Part shown: in pieces, positions 24,109 to 31,433 of the stretch | How the letters are laid out: every line of letters begins with the position of its first letter | Numbering within the stretch: the first letter of the stretch is position 1 | Assembly: GCA_002368175.1 (NCBI GenBank) | Contig: AP018172.1 | Span: 4,276,001 to 4,340,000 of the forward strand | DNA length: 64,000 nucleotides | Origin: Calothrix sp. NIES-2098 | GTDB lineage: Bacteria > Cyanobacteriota > Cyanobacteriia > Cyanobacteriales > Nostocaceae | Reading direction: 5' to 3' | Program-made: the position numbers and the translations under genes | Notes under the pieces: model-generated | What the model saw: only the letters and a program-made list of their open reading frames with translations | What the model was told of the DNA's origin: nothing | Database searches by the model: none

Positions 24109-24475
24109 CGTCCAATCTTACATAAAATATTACACTTAAATATTATATTATTTATTTGTACGTTAAAAGCATAAAGATATAATATTTTATTTTTTAAATT
24201 GTTTCATTTAGAAGGAAATCACTAAGATATTTCTTGTGATATATATAGGTATATTCCTTACGGCGGGTTTACTAATCGCTTAATTATAAGTGAAATTTTT
24301 AGTTTGTCCACAAGATATCCACTATATATGCTAGTCAATGATATCCGATCTTTATATGTACTTAAAACTACGGTAATTACGGTACTATCTAACTTCTCAT
24401 AGAAGTAGTAATAAGCTGCACTGCTTTTCGCCAACATAAATTCTAAAAAGAATTTATAATTGAATTTAATAACTG
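24109..24475. other. Gene-poor gap between cargo operon and tnpC
   Basis: 367 AT-rich bases. A 73-codon minus-strand frame (24258-24479) starts at a TTG overlapping the tnpC stop, but has no recognisable features and poor start context. I treat it as non-coding. The gap probably carries the cargo-operon promoter and the 3' end of the tnp transcript. Confidence 0.35.
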
Positions 24476-25396
24476 TCAATTTTTAATTCTTGAGCGCAAA
24501 TACTGAAGTGTCCATCTTGAAGAAAACTCCTCAAACAAAACCCACTGACCAGTATTTTCTTGCACCCAGATAACGCCATCATCATCCTTTCGACTTCCGA
24601 TCACGATTCCTTGTTCTCGTGCCAAGTCATACCATTGAGCAAACAGTTCGGCTGGATTGCTTTCGCCTATAGACTGATTAGGCTGCCATGCATCATTAAT
24701 TGCACTAGATAACCAACCACCGGGATTTTTAATGATTTGATGTTGCATCTGCTCTTTTAATGCTTCAATTGCAGTTAGCACAATCTCTTCAGTGGAACTG
24801 CGTATCTTGTAAGCAAGGGTACTAGTAAGTCTAATATTCAGATCGCTTAACTCGTTTCTAACTCTGTCACTAATCTCCCCTTGAAATTTTTGTGTTGAAA
24901 GTGGTAGATGGTCAGACTTTTGAGTTACTGAATCCTTAGGCGACTGTTCTTGACATATTTCTAATTCTTTTTTTAACCTTGCGTTTTCTGCCTCTAGTCT
25001 TTCCAGTCGATGCTCTATTTGAGAAGCTTGAAGGATTCGACCGTAAACTGCCTCAAGCTGTTCGCGCAATCCTCTATTCTCCGCCTCAATCTTTTTGATT
25101 CTTTCTTTGAGGGTTTTGATGATCGCATCTTTGGAAGCATCTGAAGTTCTTTGTTTGGGTGGCACTTTCTCTGCTTTTGAATGGTTCTCCCTAAGATGCT
25201 CTATTCGAGCCTTAATTTCTGGCTCTTTATAAAGCCACGCTTTGCTAACCCCCGAAGCTTTGGCAACTGTGTTAAAGTTAATAACTTGCTTTTCCTTCAG
25301 TAGTTGCCGAATTCCCTGCTCTACTTTGTCAAATGCCTCTTGGCGCTTCCTTTGAGCATTACCACGCAGTCCCTCAACATTACGCTCAATTGTCAT
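24476..25396 (-). CDS. tnpC: TnpC-like accessory protein (DUF6262-type)
   Basis: 306 aa. The N-terminal about 75 residues match the TnpC/DUF6262 pattern (ERNVEGLRGNAQRKRQEAFD, FNTVAKASGVSKAWLYKEPE, ARIEHLREN), a small HTH-like region. A long coiled coil follows (about 90-150: IKTLKERIKKIEAENRGLRE, then HRLERLEAENARLKKELEIC). It is much longer than the 125-aa TnpC of Tn554; the extra C-terminal part contains WLSSAINDAWQPNQ and EQGIVIGSRKDDDGVIWVQE. TnpC affects orientation and efficiency of Tn554 transposition. Its start overlaps the tnpB 3' end by 11 bp. Confidence 0.8.
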   Translation of the reverse strand: MTIERNVEGLRGNAQRKRQEAFDKVEQGIRQLLKEKQVINFNTVAKASGVSKAWLYKEPEIKARIEHLRENHSKAEKVPPKQRTSDASKDAIIKTLKERIKKIEAENRGLREQLEAVYGRILQASQIEHRLERLEAENARLKKELEICQEQSPKDSVTQKSDHLPLSTQKFQGEISDRVRNELSDLNIRLTSTLAYKIRSSTEEIVLTAIEALKEQMQHQIIKNPGGWLSSAINDAWQPNQSIGESNPAELFAQWYDLAREQGIVIGSRKDDDGVIWVQENTGQWVLFEEFSSRWTLQYLRSRIKN

Positions 25397-26981
25397 TTGA
25401 GTCTACCTCCAATCCTGCAATGATTTTTTCTAGATTGGATTTCACCTTCTGGTTCATCTCTACTTGGCGCACCCATCCATTAGTCTCAGCTTTTTGAAGA
25501 ATTTTGTTGGTCTGCTCTAGTTGTTGTTTATGCTCTGATAAATACTCAGCAGTAGTGCGAAAGTGAGTGCAGGTTAAACAAGCATTGGCGTGAGGGCATC
25601 CTTGAGAAATGGTAGGCAAGGCACAAGATCCATTGGGCAATGCCTGAGCTTGAATATTGCGCTTAAACCACTGCAAATCAACTATATCTGCCTGTAAATC
25701 ATTGGGTTCGACAACTTGCCCCGCAATATTCACAACCTTGCCTTGAAACTTTGCAATTTCTTCTTTCATTGTCTGGTCATGAATATGGGCATAAACTGCC
25801 GTCATATTAGGACTTTCATGACCTAAATATCTCTGAACAATGTGCTGAGGAACGCCATTATTTATCATCCGTGTTCCAACTGTATGACGGAACTGATGAG
25901 TTTGAAAATGCCATAGATTACCAGAGTTGTCGTAGATATTTCTTCTTTTAGCTAAACGATTAAGATGATTAGGTAATGTTTTACGTAGCATTACATGAGG
26001 GGACGGAACAAAATTAGGTCTAACTGCCCCTATATTTGCACAAAACAGATAATTAAATTCTTCCTGAGTAAAATGCTGACGAATGTACCTCTGTTGCTCT
26101 TGAATAACTCTTACAACCTCTCTTGAGATAGGTATAGTAATTTCCTTTTTCATCTTGAATTGGTAGTATTTTAAAAACCAATCTCCAGCTTTATCCTGTA
26201 ATAAGCAATCAAATCTGAGATTGACCAGTTCTGAAATTCGCATCCCGCACTCTTGCAATACTAATACCATTCTCATGATTGGCTCTGCCAAGTCATCTAA
26301 GTATTGATTAAGTTGCTGCATTACCTCTTCTGGAATGTAGCGAGGAAGTCTTTTTTCTTTCTTAGGAAAATCTTCAGGACGAACCAAATACCTTCGGACA
26401 TCTAGCCATTGATATTGATAAGCAGCGTCAAAAAACAGCTTTGCATCGCTAATACACTTATACCGAGTACTTGATGCTAATTTTTGACTTGCCAGATATA
26501 TTGTGTACTCAGTGATAATATTGCGGTCTATCTCTTCTGGAGTGATATCTGGATAGTTTTCTGACAAGAACTTTGATAATTTTCTGATTGAACCAAGTCT
26601 TTCTTGTACAGAAGCAAATGTGATGGAACTCAAGCAAACTTTTAAATAAGTTTTGGCTGTTTCTTTTATCCAGTTCTGTTTTATAGGAAGAAAATTTAGT
26701 TTATAACTAGATTTTCCTACACCACCTTCAATCCCTAATGCACGACAATCCCAAATATCTTTGGAATACTCAGATTTAGGATCAATATTTATTTCATGAT
26801 GTTTTTGAATTAAATTTGGCGTATCTGGAGTGAAAGATTTATTACACTGCTTACATTTATATATTTGAGTACCGGATGGGTTTTGACCGTTTTTACTAAA
26901 ATCTGTACTTTTACATCTTGGACAATTGATAAATTGATAAACCTTATTCTGTCCCTGAATTGCTTGCTGATTCTGTGTCAT
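25386..26981 (-). CDS. tnpB: TnpB-like tyrosine recombinase with N-terminal zinc ribbon
   Basis: 531 aa. Residues about 18-52 form an InsA-like zinc ribbon (CPRCKSTDFSK and CKQCNKSFTPDTP), unusual for this family. A SAM-like core-binding domain spans about 85-195. The catalytic domain shows QECGMRISELVNLRFD (Arg I), HQFRHTVGTRMI (H-x-x-R), YLGHESPNMTAVYAH (H and the Tyr nucleophile). A cysteine-rich tail (CALPTISQGCPHANACLTCTHF) is typical of Tn554 TnpB. It would cut and join the element ends with TnpA. ATG 26979-26981 lies inside the tnpA 3' end (38-bp overlap). Confidence 0.9.
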   Translation of the reverse strand: MTQNQQAIQGQNKVYQFINCPRCKSTDFSKNGQNPSGTQIYKCKQCNKSFTPDTPNLIQKHHEINIDPKSEYSKDIWDCRALGIEGGVGKSSYKLNFLPIKQNWIKETAKTYLKVCLSSITFASVQERLGSIRKLSKFLSENYPDITPEEIDRNIITEYTIYLASQKLASSTRYKCISDAKLFFDAAYQYQWLDVRRYLVRPEDFPKKEKRLPRYIPEEVMQQLNQYLDDLAEPIMRMVLVLQECGMRISELVNLRFDCLLQDKAGDWFLKYYQFKMKKEITIPISREVVRVIQEQQRYIRQHFTQEEFNYLFCANIGAVRPNFVPSPHVMLRKTLPNHLNRLAKRRNIYDNSGNLWHFQTHQFRHTVGTRMINNGVPQHIVQRYLGHESPNMTAVYAHIHDQTMKEEIAKFQGKVVNIAGQVVEPNDLQADIVDLQWFKRNIQAQALPNGSCALPTISQGCPHANACLTCTHFRTTAEYLSEHKQQLEQTNKILQKAETNGWVRQVEMNQKVKSNLEKIIAGLEVDSNDN

Positions 26982-28071
26982 ATCTATTTTTCAAATATTG
27001 GTTATATTCTTTTTTCATGTCTTCATTGCTGACATGAACGTAAATATCAATTGTGGTTTGAATATTGGCATGATTTAATCTCTTTTGCACATATGCCATG
27101 CCTACACCCTCACGAACTAGCTCTGTAGCGTGCGAATGTCTAAGCATATGCGGATGTGCAGCAATCCCAGTTTTCCTTTTAAGGCGATTGAACAGATCCA
27201 TGACATTGTTGTATGTCATTGCAGAACCAATCTCTCCATCCCAAAGATTTACAAAAACATAGTCACTAAGATCATTACCAAGTATTTCCATGAATTCATC
27301 TTGTAAATATTGGCTATAAAGTCCCATCAGTTCTTTTGTGACATCAACATTATAGGGAGACTTACCTTTGGCACGAGCGCCATTAGCATTATCATCTCTG
27401 GGGATAACTTTGATAAGATTATCCCAAGATTGAATGTCTTCATGTCTTAGCCCTAGCGCTTGCCCAATTCGCATACCACTTTCATACAACAGACAAAGTA
27501 AAAATTTATCTCTCAGTCGATTGCAAGAATTAATTAATTCCTCCACTTGCTCAGGGGAAAGTGTTTTAGGTTGAAGTTTTGGTTCTTTCAGCTTGAGTAA
27601 ACGAGTTCTTACTGGTTTACCTTTAGTAATATGGTACAAAAAGCTTTTGTATTTGCGCCCAGGCATTACCTGTGAACGATAAAGCGGAATGTGGGGTACT
27701 TTACCTGTTTTTTCATGAAAATCGTAAAGCATACAAACCGAAACCAGAATCAAATTTACAGTTGATTCTGCACGCTTTGCCTCTTGTTCTTGAATTGATA
27801 AAATTCCGTGAGGATTAGGATTTCTGAGCCATGACATAAAATCAGCAAGCTCAATGACACCCATTTCTGTCCAATCTAGGTTATAGGCTTCGAGGTATTC
27901 CCAGTAAAGCTTTAGATGGTGAGCATAAGACCTAATTGTGTTTGGCGATCGCTCAATGCTTTCTAAGTATCTTAAAAACTGCTCAATTGGGGTAATTGGC
28001 AAATAGTCAGTACCTAATACTGTCCAAGTAATTTGGTCACTATTAGGGATACGTACCCTTTGAACTTTCAT
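26944..28071 (-). CDS. tnpA: TnpA-like tyrosine recombinase
   Basis: 375 aa, close to the 361 aa of Tn554 TnpA. The core-binding domain is at about 25-130 (QFLRYLESIERSPNTIRSYA), the catalytic domain at 170-355: LLYESGMRIGQALGLRHEDI (Arg I), HPHMLRHSHATELV (H-x-x-R), LNHANIQTTIDIYVHVS (H/N and the Tyr). It is the most promoter-proximal gene of the recombinase operon; about 110 bp lie between its start and the right inverted repeat. It overlaps tnpB, so the three recombination genes are expressed together. Confidence 0.92.
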   Translation of the reverse strand: MKVQRVRIPNSDQITWTVLGTDYLPITPIEQFLRYLESIERSPNTIRSYAHHLKLYWEYLEAYNLDWTEMGVIELADFMSWLRNPNPHGILSIQEQEAKRAESTVNLILVSVCMLYDFHEKTGKVPHIPLYRSQVMPGRKYKSFLYHITKGKPVRTRLLKLKEPKLQPKTLSPEQVEELINSCNRLRDKFLLCLLYESGMRIGQALGLRHEDIQSWDNLIKVIPRDDNANGARAKGKSPYNVDVTKELMGLYSQYLQDEFMEILGNDLSDYVFVNLWDGEIGSAMTYNNVMDLFNRLKRKTGIAAHPHMLRHSHATELVREGVGMAYVQKRLNHANIQTTIDIYVHVSNEDMKKEYNQYLKNRYDTESASNSGTE

Positions 28072-28073
28072 GG

Positions 28074-28173
28074 TACTTTGTGGACGTTTGCTACTTTGTA
28101 GAATAGCATTATATAATTAATCTACAACGTGGTGGTTTATGTGTCAATATTGTTGTTGTTTACTTTGTAGAAT
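28074..28173. repeat. Short repeats between tnpA and the right end
   Basis: TACTTTGTAGAAT occurs at 28092-28104 and again at 28161-28173, and a weaker copy TACTTTGTGGAC at 28074-28085. They sit just outside the right inverted repeat. They may be accessory recombinase-binding sites or part of the tnpA promoter region. Confidence 0.5.
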
Positions 28174-28183
28174 TGTTTTTAAG

Positions 28184-28201
28184 AGCTACAGATAATTAAT
28201 T
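28184..28201. repeat. Right end of the element: inverted repeat plus 6-bp core
   Basis: AGCTACAGATAA (28184-28195) is the complement of TTATCTGTAGCT and pairs with the left end at 11/12. TTAATT (28196-28201) is the presumed native comM core, encoding Leu-Ile of GGHNLIFVG. Confidence 0.75.
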
Positions 28202-29077
28202 TTTGTTGGGCCGCCGGGAAGTGGAAAAACCATGCTAGCACGACGCTTACCGGGAATTCTGCCACCACTGAGTTTTACAGAAGCTTTAGAAGTAACTCGG
28301 ATTCACTCGGTTGCAGGTTTATTAAAAAATCGCGGTTCTTTAGTACGCGATCGCCCTTTTCGCAGTCCGCACCATTCGGCTTCTGGCCCTTCTTTAGTCG
28401 GTGGTGGTAGCTTTCCCCGTCCTGGGGAAATCTCTTTATCTCATAGAGGTATTTTGTTTTTGGATGAATTGACGGAGTTTAAACGGGATGTCTTGGAATT
28501 TCTCCGTCAACCTTTAGAAGATGGCTATGTAACCATTTCCCGCACGAAACAGTCGATTATGTTTCCAGCACAATTTACCTTAGTAGCCAGTACTAATCCC
28601 TGTCCTTGCGGTTACTATGGCGACACCATTCAACAGTGTAGCTGTTCGCCAAGACAACGCGAGACTTATTGGGCGAAGCTTTCCGGGCCGTTGATGGATC
28701 GAATTGATTTGCAAGTTGCAGTCAATCGCTTGAAACCAGAAGAAATTACTCAACAACCTACAGGAGAAACATCTATATGCGTAGCCAAACGAGTGCAAGA
28801 AGCGCGCGATCGCGCCATTACCCGCTTTCAAGAAGAACCAAACTTGCGTTGCAATGCGCAAATGCAGAGTCGTCATCTTCAGAAATGGTGCCAACTAGAT
28901 GATGCTAGCCGTAATTTGTTAGAAGCGGCAATTAAAAAATTAGGCTTATCGGCCAGGGCAAGCGATCGCATTCTCAAAGTAGCACGGACAATTGCAGATT
29001 TAGCGGCAGAAGATAAAATACAAGCCAATCACGTAGCCGAAGCTATCCAGTATCGAACCATCGATAGAATGCAGTAG
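28196..29077 (+). pseudogene. comM: comM, 3' part (ATPase and C-terminal domains)
   Basis: The frame is continuous from 28196 with LIFVGPPGSGKTMLARRLPG (Walker A), then PHHSASGPSLVGGGSFPRPG and ILFLDELTEFKRDVLEFLRQ (Walker B), the sensor-type QFTLVASTNPCPCGYYGD, and the C-terminal Mg-chelatase-like segment ending with ASDRILKVARTIADLAAEDK. With the 219 residues of the 5' part the repaired protein would be 512 aa, the normal ComM length, so no other decay is seen. An internal ATG (28232) exists but lacks a Walker A upstream half, so a functional product from this fragment alone is unlikely. Confidence 0.9.
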
Positions 29078-29279
29078 AGTCCTATAAACTCGAAAAGATG
29101 GTAGCGCGATCGCATCTTGAACTAACTCAAGGTTATTAATTTACATTAAAAAAATTACCCATTGATGTTGCGATTATATAAATGAATGTAGTCGCAATAT
29201 TTCCATTAAATTGACACAAAATCTCCACATCTTTACTATAAGGTCTTTATATAAAGTCCCTTCGGTTAACTACTAAAAT

Positions 29280-29308
29280 CATAGCTAAAGTAAATTGCTT
29301 TAGCTATG
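29280..29308 (+). terminator. Hairpin downstream of comM
   Basis: Perfect 11-bp arms CATAGCTAAAG and CTTTAGCTATG with a 7-base loop, followed by CATTTTTATTTG. A plausible intrinsic terminator, about 200 bp after the comM stop and 70 bp before the esterase gene. Confidence 0.6.
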
Positions 29309-29378
29309 CATTTTTATTTGTCCCTAAATTAGTTACTCTATTGAGTAATAAAAATGTAGATTAATAACTGATAATTAA

Positions 29379-30350
29379 ATGAAGTATAAACCATCTCAAA
29401 TTTTACTACTAGTTTCTCTACTTAGCCTGATTAGCTGTCGTTACTCCCAAGATGTAGCAGCACAATCACCCCAACAATTACAGCCAAGGATTTCAATTTT
29501 ACCGCCACAGCCAAATGCTAATGAATTAGCTAAACCACTCACTTACAAATTAGAAACCTACAATAGCAGAGTCATGGGAGGAAATCGCACTTATGGCGTT
29601 TCTTTACCTCCTGGCTACGAGCAAAATACTCAACAACGCTATCCGGTAATTTTTCTGCTTCACGGCGGACACGGCGATCCTAATTCGTGGTTCGATCTCA
29701 AAAAAGGACAGGCTCTAAAGACTCTAGAAAAGCTTTATGCTACTAACAAGTTACCACCTAGTATTATCATTACTCCTGATGGTAACGACAAACGCGGCAC
29801 TAGTCCTTATTGGGACCCTCAATATATCGATGGGCCTCAAGGTAACGTATCTACCGCCGTTGGTGATGAACTGGTAACAGTAGTCAAAAGCCGCTATCGG
29901 ACACTACCCAATCCTGATTTTTGGGCTATGGGTGGACTATCATCGGGTGGTTGGGGTGCAATCAATGTCGGATTGCATAACTTACCTCGCTTCTCAATTT
30001 TATTTAGTCATAGCGGTTACTTTAAAGATAAAAGCGGCCCGCAAAATAGCCCGATAATTTATATTAAAAATATTTCTCCCCAAGCTAAAAAAAGGTTGAA
30101 GATTTATTTAGATTCGGGTGCATCAGATACAGAAGAACTAGATGAAGCTAAACGGTTTACTCAAGTACTCAATCAACTGAAAATATATAATATATTTCAT
30201 CAATTTCCTGGCAGCCACACTTGGGAATACTGGCGCGAACATCTAGCAGATTCTTTAACTTTTGTAGGCGAACAATTTCGCATAGGTCAAATAGCACACT
30301 CTGCCGATAATTTAAGCTTGGATCGTGCTAAAAATTCCCTAAATAATTAA
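29379..30350 (+). CDS. Alpha/beta-hydrolase esterase, lipoprotein
   Basis: 323 aa of the esterase D/feruloyl-esterase-like (Esterase, PF00756-type) fold. The N-terminus is a lipoprotein signal (LLLVSLLSLISC, lipobox LISC), so the protein should be anchored in a membrane facing the periplasm or outside. Catalytic features: PVIFLLHGGHGDPNSWF (oxyanion side), GLSSGGWGAIN with GxSxG nucleophile Ser, DSGASDTEELDEA with the Asp, PGSHTWEYW with the His. Substrate unknown. It is followed 122 bp later by a paralogue, so the pair arose by tandem duplication. Confidence 0.82.
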   Translation: MKYKPSQILLLVSLLSLISCRYSQDVAAQSPQQLQPRISILPPQPNANELAKPLTYKLETYNSRVMGGNRTYGVSLPPGYEQNTQQRYPVIFLLHGGHGDPNSWFDLKKGQALKTLEKLYATNKLPPSIIITPDGNDKRGTSPYWDPQYIDGPQGNVSTAVGDELVTVVKSRYRTLPNPDFWAMGGLSSGGWGAINVGLHNLPRFSILFSHSGYFKDKSGPQNSPIIYIKNISPQAKKRLKIYLDSGASDTEELDEAKRFTQVLNQLKIYNIFHQFPGSHTWEYWREHLADSLTFVGEQFRIGQIAHSADNLSLDRAKNSLNN

Positions 30351-30366
30351 CATATTTATTATCTTC

Positions 30367-30391
30367 GTAAGGTGGGCATTGCCCACCCTAC
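30367..30391. repeat. Dispersed hairpin repeat GGTGGGCA-T-TGCCCACC
   Basis: An 8-bp perfect inverted repeat around one base, in a GTAAGGTGGGCATTGCCCAC context common as an extragenic repeat in cyanobacteria. It lies just after the first esterase gene. Confidence 0.65.
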
Positions 30392-30472
30392 AACTCTATA
30401 TATTGATTATTGAAGAATTATTAATTATAGTGAAAGATGGTAAGATGTTGTTAATAAATATCTAAAATAAAG

Positions 30473-31381
30473 ATGAAAATTTCTAAAGTTGTAATTAGTT
30501 TGGCAGGAGCGATCGCTGTCTTAACTGCTGCTGGTTACTACTACGTGTTTATTTTAGGTGCGCCGCAATTAGATCGACCCCAAGAGGAAGCCAATACAGG
30601 ACTAAATTTTCAGTTAGAAAGTTTTAACTCTCAAGCAATGGGAAAAGTCCGTAACTATGGGGTAATTTTACCGCCTGGCTATAATAAAAATCTTCAAAAG
30701 CGTTATCCGGTGATATTTTTATTGCACGGAGGCCATGATGATGCTCGTGCTTATGTTGACAAATATGCACTATTGAATATATTGCACGAACTTTATCAAA
30801 GTAAACAATTGCCACCATCAATTTTAATTACACCAGATGGCAACGATAATCGAGGTTCTAGCCCTTTGTACGATCCCGATTATTTTGATGGCCCTAATGG
30901 TAAAGTAGGTACTTGGATAGGTTCGGAATTAGTCAACGTAGTCAGGTCCCACTACCGCACCTTGGATAACCCACAATTTTGGGCTATAGGAGGTGTATCT
31001 TCTGGAGGATGGGGTGCATTGAATATCGGGTTACGCCATCTGAACAACTTCAATATTTTCTTTAGTCATAGCGGTTACTTTACCGATAAAAGCGGCCCGC
31101 AAAATAGTCCCCAACAGATTGTGCAGCAGTTATCAATTCAAGACAGAAAGCGATTGCGCGTGTATCTTGATGCCGGAATTAACGATACTAATTTACTTGC
31201 TTCTACTAAAGCTTTTAATGAAACCTTAAATAAATTAGGTGTTGCTCATGTATTTTATGCGTTTCCTGGTGGGCATGGTTTATCTGGTGCTGATGTGGGT
31301 TGGAACTACTTTCATAAACACCTCAAAGATTCACTTTCCTATGTAGGAAAACAGTTTAGTAATTCAAAATTAAAAATTTAA
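30473..31381 (+). CDS. Alpha/beta-hydrolase esterase, membrane-anchored paralogue
   Basis: 302 aa, clearly paralogous to the upstream esterase (shared LPPGYxxNxQxRYPVIFLLHGG, LxNxxIFFSHSGYFxDKSGPQNSP). The N-terminus has a signal anchor (VVISLAGAIAVLTAAGYYYV) and no lipobox Cys. Catalytic motifs: VIFLLHGGHDDARAYV, GGVSSGGWGALN (GxSxG), DAGINDTNLLAST (Asp), PGGHGLSGADVGW (His). Substrate unknown; location is periplasmic or outer face. It precedes an MprF-like gene by 52 bp, perhaps the same transcript. Confidence 0.8.
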   Translation: MKISKVVISLAGAIAVLTAAGYYYVFILGAPQLDRPQEEANTGLNFQLESFNSQAMGKVRNYGVILPPGYNKNLQKRYPVIFLLHGGHDDARAYVDKYALLNILHELYQSKQLPPSILITPDGNDNRGSSPLYDPDYFDGPNGKVGTWIGSELVNVVRSHYRTLDNPQFWAIGGVSSGGWGALNIGLRHLNNFNIFFSHSGYFTDKSGPQNSPQQIVQQLSIQDRKRLRVYLDAGINDTNLLASTKAFNETLNKLGVAHVFYAFPGGHGLSGADVGWNYFHKHLKDSLSYVGKQFSNSKLKI

Positions 31382-31433
31382 ATTAAATAGCATTAATAAG
31401 ATTTTGTAACTAAATACCGATCGTTAATAACAG

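Larger units (their letters stand above)
17940..28195. mobile_element. Tn554-like element (10.26 kb) inserted in comM
   Basis: Bounded by imperfect inverted repeats (17940-17951 and 28184-28195, 11/12). The right end carries tnpA, tnpB and tnpC: two tyrosine recombinases and a helper, overlapping in that order as in Tn554. Left flank GGACACAAT then ACCACT; right flank TTAATT then TTTGTTGGG. Joining GGACACAAT to TTAATTTTTGTTGGG restores GGHNLIFVG in frame, so the 6-bp TTAATT is the target core and ACCACT the core carried in from a donor, with no target duplication. That is the known Tn554 mode. Cargo is at 18.2-24.1 kb. The exact ends rest on this reading of the junctions. Confidence 0.88.

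Noticed and set aside
24258..24479. 73-codon minus-strand ORF after tnpC
   Set aside because: TTG start overlapping the tnpC stop, low-complexity composition and no homology signal; left as unlikely.
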